DNA of 64,000 nt from Beaufortia kweichowensis (Eukaryota; Chordata; Actinopteri; Cypriniformes; Gastromyzontidae), in NCBI GenBank assembly GCA_019155185.1, contig CM032800.1, positions 12,220,001-12,284,000 on the forward strand. The letters run 5' to 3'. The translations under genes and the position numbers were made by a program. Shown here one piece after another: positions 25,141 through 36,400 of this stretch (its first letter is position 1; each line of letters begins with the position of its first letter). A model generated the notes under the pieces. The model had not been told where the DNA came from, ran no database searches, and was given only the letters and a program-made list of their open reading frames with translations.

Positions 25141-25843
25141 TTATAATAGTAATAATATTATCACACTGTTTTATTTTGTACAATACATCTTTAAAATAAC
25201 AAAATCAACAGTTTCTACCCAAAAAACATACTAGAGCTTGGCATATCTAAAGATAAAAATTCACTAGAGAAATAACCAAATACTAAGGAATGCCTTGGTT
25301 TTAGTTGTTAGTTTGTTTAGTTTTCGTTTGCTTATTTAAATACTTGTTTTGACTTATTTTAAAGATGACTTCGAGTCATCCCGAGGCCCCATGGAGACCT
25401 TGCCTTCCTGGTTGAGAAACACTGCACTAAACCCTTTTAATGTCAGATTAGTTCATATTAAGAAACAATAATCATCCTGGCAATCACAGGTCACCTGACA
25501 GAAAGGCAATTCATTTTCAATCATTCATTCATTTTAAATGGCTAAATTGCATCCAAGTCCAAATCCCAGTGTTATATTTCTGTCATCTGCTGTTCCTCAG
25601 TCTCACTGTTTGTTTACAAAACTCTTCCATTCCCAGACTAAACTACTAAATCAAACTCCTTTGTTGTATGAGATCTAAGGAATTGGTTTTGTTTTATTCT
25701 GGCAAGTGATGTTTGTGGGTAAAATTGCCAAGGAAACAGGAGTGCTCTGTGTGACCTACACTGCCCTCTGTTGGACGTTTTATTAACAAGCTCCAAATTT
25801 ACACTGTTTACTTTTTATTGTGAATTTCTCATTTTGTTTGTAA

Positions 25844-26300
25844 AGTCAAAAGTTTGGAAACACTTACTCACTGTTGTTTAGATTTTTTCCACATTTTAGA
25901 ATAGCAGTAAACTGTGGTAATTATGTTGTGACTACAAGCATCCAAATTAAATGAACGCTATGTTAAATTTAATCATCTTCAATAGTAGCTACCCAGTCTA
26001 GTATTTGTAAAATCATACTTTTGACATTTTATCATCCAGCTTCTTGAGGTCTCAACCTGTGAAGCTTTTTAATTGGCACTGAATAAATTTCTATCTATTC
26101 TGGACTCTTATTGGCTGCTTTTAATTCATTGTTTGCTCAAAGTAATCCATTTCAAAATATATATTTTGGTTTCCTAAACTAAAGAAATCAATATGTTGCC
26201 ACAATTATAATTTTGTCTACAAAGATCATTTCAAACATTGAAATATAGACCTTCAGATTAACATTTTGTCAATTGTGCCTAAACTTCTGAATGGTACTGT
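25844..26300. repeat. Tc1/mariner-type miniature element (MITE)
   Basis: The left end agtcaaaagtttggaaacac and the right end, read in reverse as attcagaagtttaggcac, form imperfect terminal inverted repeats of the kind seen in fish Tc1-like elements. About 450 bp, no transposase frame. It is old, with several mismatches between the ends. Confidence 0.7.
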
Positions 26301-27768
26301 ATATGATTCATCAGTGCACAGTATTACGAAGAAAGAAAGAAAACAAGTAAAACGTGTAAAACTTAAAACTGAGTTACTCTAGAGGCAATTGATATTAAAC
26401 TTGTGCACAGTGAAATTATTGTGAACTATATCCGATTATTTAGAACCACTGTATATGGCAAAGTTATATTCCAAGCACAATGTGAAACATATTAAATGTA
26501 CTAGGTAAATAAATGGCCTAACAGTTATATGGGCGACACTAGAGGGCGCTGTACCATCAAAAGAGAGAACACTGATACCAATGTGCGTAGATGCAGCATC
26601 AGACAAACCTAAATGCACTTTTTATAGGCAGAATAATTTATTCTGCAACACAAAGAGCTTATGATGGAAGAGCTTATGAATATTCAGATATATGTTGTCA
26701 ATCATATCCTATGATTATTTCTTTAGATGTAAAACATTATTAAATCACTTCTATCTGACCACTGAAATAATTCATAAAGGAAAATGTGTTTTATTTCTCT
26801 GAAGAAATATGCATTTACTCACATTCCATTAGCTTAACCTGATAGCTGTCACTTTACACATTAAGCATACACATGAAAATGCACTTAGTACAACAATTTT
26901 GTATATTTAATTCTTTATTTGTTTTAATATTTTTTTTATTTAAGGTATTTTTATAAATAACTTTATTTTTTAAGGTTAATTATGTTTACTGTTATGAAAA
27001 TTGGTCAAATATTTATTCTTGAGTTTTGAAACATTTCCATCAATATATAGTTAGGCATGATTAGATTCAGCCATTATAATAAAGTGTTAAAGTGATGAAA
27101 TATTAAAGTGAAATAATATAAGTGTTCCACCTGTGAAACTATGACAGTTAACAGGTTAAGTGTTAATCATATTGATTTTTTCCAAAGTTGGTTTTTCATT
27201 GTAAATCCACCAGGGTAGAAAGGCAAAGCGATTACTCATCTACTGATTATGAAATGATGATTCAAGATCAAATGTTAATTACAGTGTGTGCAGACTTCAG
27301 AGTCCTCACAGTAAGTGCTACACCACAACTGCAGATCTTGTGATATCTTTTCAAACACCTCACCCAGTCCATTACTGTGTTACTGGAAAAGCCGATGAGA
27401 AATAGCAAAGCAGTTTTACAGCAGAAGGCAACCTAATGAAGACAAACAGACCCTTGGCACACTGCTAGAATGTTATTTTGCCAGAGTTCTCCGCAGATAC
27501 AGAGATAGATCAATGCCCTGGGAGAAGTGTCAGGGTCGATTATAGAGTGTGTATTGCCATTTTGTACTGGAGCATTATGAGATAATATTGCAGTACACGG
27601 CTATCTACAGTAGGCACAGGTTACACACAGCTGAATAATGAATGGAAATTAGGTCAAAAATACCCTTATTGGTATTTTGTTTCATATTGCTGTGATGATT
27701 TGTGATTTGTGCACAAATCTGTGGTGACATTAATACCTCAAAATGTTCAAGGAAACAATAGAGAACAT

Positions 27769-27910
27769 GTGGCTCGTTTGGCAAAAGCATGGTGCTAGCA
27801 ACACCTAGGTCATGGGTTCGATCCCAGAAATTGCATATACCCATAAAGATAATGTATAGTATAATGCACTGTAAGTGACTTTGGATAAAAGTGTCTGCCA
27901 AATGTGAGAT
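27769..27910 (+). repeat. tRNA-derived SINE (cyprinid HE1-like)
   Basis: A tRNA-like head with an A-box region (tggctcg...) and a B box (gggttcgatccc) is followed by atgcactgtaagtgactttg and gataaaagtgtctgccaaat, the tail typical of this class. Nearly full length. It is a retroposon, not a functional tRNA gene: no anticodon arm can be built and there is no CCA-type end. Confidence 0.85.
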
Positions 27911-29237
27911 GAATTAAAGAATTTAACTAAAAATTTTATTGCGTTTGATTGGTGATGCTGATCATCAGTGTTTGTTTGTTTGTATGTCTGTAGCACAGAT
28001 GTTTGTACAAATCTGTAAACATATAAGCAGCAACAATCATTGATACTGATGCATGTCTAAGATATATTATTTAAGATATATAAATATACAGCTGGCAAAC
28101 TGAACTCCTGCAGCTCCTTTAAAGATTTACACGTCACAAGCACTGTGTTCATACCAGCAATATTTACAATATATGAAATAACCCATACTGAACATACACA
28201 GAAATATAAGTCTATCAGAGCCACGCTGAGTTTCATTATCTCCCTCCATCCTACACAACTGCTATGAGACACGTCTTGAATAAACCATTTCACCTTCTCA
28301 TACATACTTTTTCCCTACCTCCCAAAACATTTTAAAAACATTTTCTCATTTAGACAAAGAAGCCACATAAGGGAAAAAAGATTGCGGATACAATTGTTAG
28401 AACTGGACATTAATGTCAGACTGTGCTGGGTAATTGCCTTGGCATTTAAATAAGCAAAGAACTTTTGGAATTACAGAAATGTTCTTGGACGACGGTATCA
28501 GAAATGACCAGTGCTATTCCTGTGGTATACTGATACAGTACACACCCTGTGAACGCAGCTGATTACAACAGAATTTTCACAGCACTTTCTGTTGTACAGT
28601 ATCACAAGAATTTTGCATAAGATGTTGTCTGTGGTATTTATCTTGAATATTTTGTAATATAATATACGGTTTTAAAAATAGTACATAAATCTATATTAAA
28701 CTACATTAATATCTATATTAATCTACATTCATTTCTGATTTCTTTCTGCATTAAATACAATCAGTAACATATTTATGATTTGATTTCTTTTGTTACTATT
28801 GTGCCAGGTCAGAAATTAATGGGGGTTGGGTCAAAAATGTCAAAGAAATGCCTGCAAAATTCAAGAAATTATTGTAAAAAAAATGCTATTTATATTATAA
28901 CATATGATACAAGAGCACTGTTTTCATGAATATGACCATGATTGCACAAAGATTGTTACGTGAATGATGAAACATTGAAATATCTGAAGATGACTGCTTT
29001 TATTTTTGAAGTGTGTGGTTCAATGCAGTCATGGACTGGCATAGCTATCATGGAATCAGATCCATGGCAAGTGGGGACATATTTTCATTATCACATCCTT
29101 TATGTGCTGTCTAAGTCGGTGTCTCTGCTGTCCCTGTACTCCCTGGTGATCCTATATAAACAAATAGAAATATCTACATTCACTTGTATTGACCAAAGAG
29201 TAAAAGGTGATTCATATAAGAACATTCAGCCACCTGT

Positions 29238-30116
29238 TTAACTAAACCAGGGATGGCACTCAATGTCCTCAAGAGTGGGACGATCATCTGGGTTTGGACT
29301 GAGACACCAGCTGATCAGATCCTTACAATCTGTAAGGGAAAACAACACTTGTGTTCAGTATTCAGTAATGATTCCCTGGGTAAAGCATGACATTGGTCTG
29401 TTCGTCGACAGGTTAATATTTGCTCTAACTTACCTTCAGAAAGGTGTGATGGAAAGACCAGTTGATGTTCTGTGGTTTGTTTAGTGGTCTTGAATGGGAG
29501 CTCATTACAAAGCATCTCACAGAGAGTCACTCCCACAGACCACACAGTCACTGGTCCAGTGTGGTAACGCTCATGCAGAAACCACTCAGGTGGAACATAC
29601 TAAGAAATGCCTGAGAGGATGGAAAATAGACATAAAAAAATATCAAAATATAAAATCATGTGTGAGGTCTTCTTATGCACTTTGCGAATACCAACTCGAG
29701 AAATCTTCATAGTCCCTCAAGATGTCATCACACCCAAAGTCAAAGAGCTTGATCTCACGAGTATCCGTAGAGATCAAGATGTTTTCTGGTTTTTACCAGT
29801 TCAGCAGCTTTAGGATGTTTGGGCAGGATGGACCTGCATTTGCCTGGATCATTAGCACCACCTCCAAAGGCATCAAATGCCTTCCTACAATGGAGGAAAA
29901 TAAAAAAACAAATTATTGAATTAAAATAAATTATATTTCAGTTGACATTGTCTAATGCAAATAAATTAATAAATTTACATGTGCAGCTAAAGTATCTGAA
30001 TGTTTTTGGACAGCAGTATATGCAAATCCATGATATTTGTTAAATAACAGATTGATAGATGAACTTGAGTCATCCACCATGTCTGACAGCATTTTGGGAA
30101 TATACTTCATGGCCAC
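29238..30116 (-). pseudogene. pim-like serine/threonine kinase pseudogene
   Basis: Minus-strand pieces, in order. The beta-3 strand with the ATP lysine is VAMKYIPKMLSD (about 30116-30070). MPLEVVLM through CPNILKLLNW follows at 29873-29796. Next is KPENILI and DFGCDDILRDYEDF (29792-29697), then YVPPEWFLHERYH, TVWSVGVTLCEML and ELPF (exon 29434-29610). The last exon (29238-29329) encodes DCKDLISWCLSPNPDDRPTL...HPWFS and a TAA. YxPPEW and the acidic-rich C-lobe are PIM features. Defects: the hinge-to-HRD segment is missing, with TGG-TAA (stop at 29793-29795) abutting KPEN; a TAG stands in frame at 29600-29602 before YVPPEW; and no Gly loop was found upstream. Splice sites at 29434 (gtaagt) and 29329 (cttacag) look intact. 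Active kinase is not possible from this copy. Confidence 0.85.
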
Positions 30117-31335
30117 TTACAAACAAATAAATGACAATAAATGTTTCACATCAAGGTGACTAGAAACATGATGTTGTCCAGTCGTGACTTCTTGTTTGAC
30201 ATGAGAATAAATATAAAGTAACACAAAGCCCAAACCCTTTATTATTCATCACAACTAAAGACAATTCTGATGTGCAGCAAAAGATTGCTGGGCTACACAA
30301 AATGGAAATTTGTACCTATGTGCACCATCAGGGCAATAATTTAAGATGTTTTAACCGGCTGGAGATGTTGCAAATCTGCCTAAAAAATGACATGTGTCTA
30401 TATTGTCTTAATGCACAGCAACAAGAATAATTTGAGTGGCCTAAAACTCTCCAAAGATCACAGACTGAGAACTGCAGAAATCTGTTGAATTCTGGGGTCA
30501 GAAAGCTTTAAATAAATAAAGGAAAACAGCACCGGCATCACCGCTGTGGTTGACTGGTAACTAACAAACAAATTCACTGCTCTCAGGTAAAAACAAACTT
30601 CAGCATATTTATTTGCCATACTTTCAGACAGCAAAATAAAACCTGAGGGTGTCAGTAGAGACACATGATGGCTTTCAGAGCAGAAAACACCTGCTCAACA
30701 CAGAAATTGCAGTGGCCATATGTGATTTGCTTTAACTTTTATTCTGAAATCTGAATCTGGATTTTACACTATAAAAATTAACCAACTGCCACACCAGCCG
30801 AACCGTCAGGAGAACCTTTTAACAAAGGGGCGGTTCTTTGAGGACGTTTTTGCAAGAACTATGGTTCCACCATTAGCCAGTTTTGAAGTTGGCTACTTAC
30901 AATACATTTTAAGGTTCCTTCACTACTCACAGAATACCTGAAGCACCTTTTATTTTAATACTGCATGTTATATTTAAATGCTTAAGCAAATTTTCTCGCT
31001 CTGTCCATAACATTGGTTTGGAGTACAATTACCCATAAGAGTTTTCTGCTAGATGTGCGGCAGATCAATCTCTTAAATGCATCTATTGATTTTTCAATGC
31101 AGTAATATTGACATATGCTTAATGTTGGATTATAAAGACAGACCAGCTAGCTCTCCTGCATTGTGTTTAACAAATGTTTATCTTCTAGTTTAGTGGTCAC
31201 TGACTGATAAACACCCAAGCTGGCTGCGTCATTGAAGCACATCCACCGATCAATCAAGAGTTACTCCAAAACAGTCTTTATCTACAATTATAAGCTAAGT
31301 AAATAATTGACATTTCTAATCATCAAATCATCTGA

Positions 31336-31783
31336 GCAATTCCAGCGTAATAGATGTAACATTTTCTGTAAAAACACAGAATGTTTTATAACCAATATAT
31401 TGAAACACCCGTAAATATTTTTCTAAACCCCTGTTGATAGTCACAGCATTTAAAACAATATCAGTCTATGCACGGCTTATCTATTTAAAATATGGAAAAT
31501 ACATGTTATGGATGTGACAAAAAAGAACATGTTTTTTAGAGGCAACATTGGAGGATTTGTATTAATTAAAATATACAAACCAGAAGCAATAATTCCCAAC
31601 AAATGGACTCTTCAAAAAATATAAAATAGTTATTTTATTTTAACTTTCATGTGTGCATTTATAAAGAATATGGACTGTTATAGATGTGACGATTCTGAAA
31701 ACGGCACTTTACCTGACTTTGAGAAAACTTTGAGTGAGACCTCACATGGGTATTTAAACCATCAAATATTGACAGCTGAGGTA
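31336..31783 (+). repeat. interspersed repeat family A, copy 3 (forward)
   Basis: It starts gcaattccagcgtaatagat and ends atcaaatattgacagctgag. The motif ttatggatgtgac (or a close variant) occurs three times: at the start, near 31508 and near 31679. It includes ataaaatagttattttatt and gcactttacctgact blocks shared with 50012-50347. Confidence 0.8.
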
Positions 31784-32164
31784 TCAGAATAGTTATTTTT
31801 TAAAATATTTTTTCATGGTAAGGTTGACATTTGGATGGAATTGCCCATCTCTTCCACTGCACAATTGTATTTATATATAAAGTATTTTTATCCCTCAAAA
31901 CCCATGTATGTCTGGCTGTAAGAGAACATACAGTATTCATGAGAAGATCCAGGCATGCTATTGCAGAATGCTTAATTGTATTAACTGTAAATAAAACAAC
32001 CAATGTTATTGAGCAGTTATTGAATTTTGCAGAGGTTGTATGATCTATACTGCATGTTTTAAGCACACAGAGCCTACTATGCCCGTGTAGACTGGTTTCA
32101 GTAGTTAGCCTAAAAAATGACCATGTCAAAAAGAATTTTCGAGGATTAGTTGGTCCCTTTTAAC

Positions 32165-32215
32165 CCAGGATTTGGGTCAAAAATAACCCATTATGGGTTA
32201 TTTTTACAGGAGAAA
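32165..32215. repeat. short palindromic repeat (gggtcaaaaataaccca type)
   Basis: The sequence gggtcaaaaataacccatta followed by tgggttatttttac has two complementary halves. Such units are frequent ends of fish non-autonomous elements. Function is unknown. Confidence 0.4.
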
Positions 32216-32639
32216 CCTAAAGGGGATGATCAAGGTGAATAATTTCCTGTTCTGTAGCACAGTCATTTATTACAGCAGTTAGTTTTCCATATTTTGACTG
32301 TGATATTATCACAGTGTGCTTATGAATGACCATCTGTAATTCTCAGACCATTACTAGTTTCTTGAGCAGTATTGTGTCTTTGACGTTTAAAATCCTATTA
32401 CAGCCCACAGTAAAAGGGTTTATTGCACCATTAAGAAAGAGAGCAACCCAAATTAAGGAGTTCAATAATTCTATGCACTGGTAATGCAACGCCTACGAAA
32501 TTAACTATGAAATGTACCGATTGTCAAACTCTTCTCATATATTTTAACAAAAGACTCGCTTTTTAGTGAAGGTAATATCGTGATGTCAATCGCCTGACAT
32601 CCGCATAAAAATGACGTTGCCTACATGGCCAGAAACGCC

Positions 32640-33201
32640 TGTTTTAGTTGCAAAAATTCATTTATTTTATTGGTCCTCCGCGGTACAAAGCGAGGACGGT
32701 CCTCCATGCTGATTGGCTCAAACGAACGTCCATTCTCGCAAACCAAACACGCGATTGGACAACTTCATATGAGCGTTTTCCGTTTGTGTTAGTCAACGAA
32801 CCAGTAATCGAGTGATTTCATTGGCTAAACGACTGATTCCGTCAGTCGTCCGCTTGCAGCTTATTGGCTGAAGTCCTCCAGCGTGTGACCCGCCTTGTTC
32901 TACCTGTCTCGCTATGAGAGGCTGAAAGACTCTTCCTGCTGTATCGCGCAGATCCGCCCTGTTCCCCCCGTCAGTGGATCTCGTGCGCCGAGTGGTACAA
33001 GCCGGTTAGCATGCCACTCTACGCAGAAGCTATTGCAATTAAATCTGAGTCGACATTATAAAACAAACAAGCGAAAACTGCAGTTGGAGCAAAGCCGCTG
33101 AAATATTGGCGCCGAGGAGGGAGTGGGTTGGCGGACAGAGGGGTGCGTGGCGGTGGGAAGTGCTTTCCTAACCAAATCCTCCAGCACGGCTCGCTCAAAA
33201 C
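32640..33201 (+). promoter_or_regulatory. stt3b: stt3b promoter and 5' UTR (CpG-containing)
   Basis: CpG density rises sharply from about 32640 and peaks at 33100-33330, and there is no clear TATA box near the start codon. Five ATTGG motifs (reverse CCAAT boxes) stand at 32669, 32712, 32754, 32820 and 32863. A sixth is inside attggcgccg at 33105, which also fits an E2F-like TTGGCGCC site. This suits a broadly expressed housekeeping gene. The exact start of transcription cannot be read. Confidence 0.6.
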
Positions 33202-33458
33202 ATGGCGGAGCACCACACCGCCTCCGACTGTAAGCACAAAGCGAGCTCCAACGCCGGGGGCTCGGTCTCGGGCAACGGGCGGCCCAACTCTCCGGCCGGA
33301 TGTAGCGGCGGAGGCCTGTCCGGGGGACTGACGCAGCCGGCGGGATGGCAGTCTTTGCTGTCGTTCACCATTCTTTTTCTGGCCTGGTTGGCAGGATTCA
33401 GCTCTCGACTTTTCGCAGTTATTCGCTTCGAGAGCATCATTCACGAGTTTGACCCTTG
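33202..33458 (+). CDS. stt3b: stt3b coding exon 1
   Basis: ATG at 33202 in a good Kozak context (A at -3, G at +4). It encodes the Gly/Ser/Asn-rich cytosolic tail, the first membrane helix (SLLSFTILFLAWLAGF) and the start of luminal loop 1 with the FDPW motif. Ends in phase 2 at gtaagt. Confidence 0.97.
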
Positions 33459-36400
33459 GTAAGTAAAGATGGGTGGGTTCGTGCTCGATATCTGATGTTT
33501 GGGATGTATTGCATGAGTAAATTCGCAGTAATCTTGTTTTTTGTCGGGGCGCTCGCCCATGTGTCAGTGTGATGCACAAAGGTCCTTCATTCATCTCAGT
33601 GTAATTGTTTCAGGAAGCGTTTTGTCTCTGTGCAGCACGCTAATGCTTGACAATTTTGACACGTTATCACATGGCAGTTGGATTAATGTTACCCTCCATC
33701 TTTTTGTTATGCATTGTAAACGATACTGATCCCCTTGTTAATGAATGCGAATAACATTATAAGCGTACTAATGTAACAGGGCTGTAGATTGCTGCCTATG
33801 GAGGTCTTATAGCGAGCTACTTGACTTCCGTGTGTTCCCTTAAAAGCATTAGTGAATTATGTAAAGCTTGACACATCATGAAATGCATTTTAATTGTTAA
33901 AAATGATCTTAAACCGAACATCAGCTAACTTTTAGCCTTAATTTTTAATGATATATTACGGAACGTTTTTATAGTGTTATCTAAACGTTGTAGTCTTTAC
34001 TAGTGGACATACAGTTTTCATTATATTACTATATATTTATGTATGTTTTATGATGAATGTCAAACTGCAGATATAACAGTGTGACTTTGCAAAAGTATTT
34101 TAGGTTACTTCTGTTTTATTGATTGATTTGGTATTGACCCTTTCATAGCTTTCCAAGGGTAGATTGTAACTTTTGCTATAGAGCTATATGTATATTTTGG
34201 CAATTAATGTTCAAAACTAAAAATGGCAGGTTTAAAATGATGAAATCCTTGTGCAGTACCATCCACTGGAGACTTGAAAGCACTTGCTTCCCTTTCCTCT
34301 GTAATGTATTTCCTTATTGCCTCTGTTAATAGCAATACCTGTTTATAAAACCAGTGAAAACTTGAGGTTTATCATGTTCGCTTCTATATGGTGCATGAAG
34401 AATTTTAGGTCAATTTTGCTGTTTCTTATTTCATCTTGATTAAAATCTCTGTGATCACGTGACTAGCCCAGACAGTCGTATGTTGGATCACATGCAAAAG
34501 TCAACCTTACCATGGAAAAAAGTTTTTTACCAAAGGTTTTCTCCATACTAATAACTGGGATGTCATTTGAGGTCTCTCTCAAAGTTTTGTAAGCATTTTT
34601 TATGTTTTTACCATGATTTTCCATAGTCAGGTAAAGTGTTGTTTTTAGAATTTTCACATCCATAACAGTCCATATTCTTTATAAATGAGCACATGAAAAT
34701 AAAAAATAACTTTCGTAATTTTGACTCCATTTGTTGTGTGTTATAGCTTCTGGTTGAAGCATTTTAATTAACAAAAATCCTATAAAGCATGTTACCTCTC
34801 GCATGCATAACGTATATATTTCCCTCCTGTTACATAAAAATATTAGTCTATACAAGTATTTGCTATGTCTGAACTCTGAATAAACATGGATGTAGTAAAA
34901 TATAAACAGATGGTTCAATATATTGCTAATAAATACATTCTGTAGGAAGTTATATTTCAAGATTTTACTAAAGATCTGCAGAACATTTTTTTTGTGATCT
35001 TGCAAAAGATGCAAAGTCATCAAACATGAAGGTTTTGTTTTGTTTTTTGTGTGGTCAGATATATACCTTTATCTTGGTTAATTCTAGTATAACTAGTGAT
35101 CTTAAATGTTATACTAACGGGTTTGTTCTAATCTAGCTTGTAGACAACAATTTCTGCAGATTGTGTACATAAAGAAAAACAACCTATCAAAATAAAATAA
35201 GTTTAGAGTTAAAATATGTCACATAAAGGTTTGTTTTTCTATTTTTGAAGGTCACATAAAGTCTGTTGTCAGATAAGCAGGGAGTACCAGTAGGCAAATC
35301 CTACAAAACAATGCACTTCCCCCAGCCGTTACAGTTCACAGTAATTATTATCTGTTTCCTATCTCTGCATCATATAGACTCACTGCAGTGACTTTAACCT
35401 CTGTCGATATTAGGCATTAACCTTAGGGAAATATAAGTGACTAGAAACTGTAGTCACATATGAATTTGTTTCATTTTATATAAGTGGTGATTGTTTTTGC
35501 AAAATGTGTTTGTGTTATTGAGGTTGTTTCTAAGGGGCTTGGTTTTTAGCCAGTTGCTTGGTGGTTGCTAGGGTGTTCAGGCTTCACTTACATTTCAAAA
35601 AGGCTCATCCCAATCGACTCAAGTCTATGACAAATAATTCAAATGTTTTACAGTGCAGCCTTACTTGAGTTTTTGAACAAACTTAACCCTAAGCACAAGC
35701 AACAGTAATGGTAACAATTGCCTTTTAAAAGATAATTAGCAAATGAGCCTTTATTATCTGCTAATGGCGTTTGAAATTTCAGTAAAATAGTTTTCTAAAT
35801 GTTTAATGGCTTAGCCGACCATGCCTGTGTCATTAGCCCATTTCCATCCGTAAAGCATGCAGCATATCCTGAAATGGCATGGTAATTTATTTAGTGTGAT
35901 GTTGCTTTGACAGTTCCTTGTGATGCTACTAAACACTCGGGCAAGACAATTTGAACGAATTCATTAATTCGTTAATGAATTTTTGTCTTATGTTTCGGTG
36001 ATTTCATAACTCCAGAAAGATCACGATACAAATCTGTGAAAAGATGTGCGTAACCTTTGCTTGTCACAGCTTTAAGCTTGTTGCATCATCGTTCTAGTTA
36101 TATAATCCTGGACAATCCTTTTTATATCCTTTTTGCCTGTTTTCTGCGGTTGGAAACTATTACAACAATCTTCGATGTCATGTACCGTAATTGATATGTT
36201 TTAGACACGAAACCGTTTATTCGTGCCATCTATTTTGCATTCTTGTGATTGGTTTTGTTTACTTTTGTTTGCCTGCACACATGGTCCTGTGCTCTCCAGT
36301 GTCATTGACACCACTCGAGCCATTGTGTGCTCTTTCAGTAATCTAGCTCGACATGCAGAAGGAGTTTTTCTTTTTTTACTTTCAGATGCGGCTAAGATTG

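Larger units (their letters stand above)
25140..29237. other. intergenic DNA between the gadl1 and pim relics
   Basis: AT-rich. Contains the Tc1-like miniature element (25844-26300) and a SINE (27769-27910). I looked for further decarboxylase motifs (the PLP-lysine NPHK region and the HVDA region) on the minus strand and saw none. Confidence 0.5.
30117..32640. other. intergenic DNA upstream of stt3b
   Basis: No gene recognised. The missing N-terminal Gly-loop exon of the pim pseudogene was looked for on the minus strand and not seen. Contains repeat family A copy 3 and a short palindromic repeat near 32165-32215. Confidence 0.55.

Noticed and set aside
27769..27910. tRNA gene
   Set aside because: Only the A and B box regions of a SINE head are present. 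No full cloverleaf can be drawn and the SINE tail follows directly.
32640..33201. ER-stress response element in the stt3b promoter
   Set aside because: The flanks of the CCAAT motifs were checked for CCACG at nine bases and no match was seen.
33019..33594. Minus-strand open frame of 191 codons over the stt3b promoter and exon 1
   Set aside because: It is opposite a CpG-rich exon and promoter, where stops are rare. There is no motif and no sign of a divergent gene.
34679..35023. Minus-strand open frame of 114 codons
   Set aside because: It lies within repeat family A copy 4, is AT-rich with low-complexity residues, and is not kept open in the other copies.
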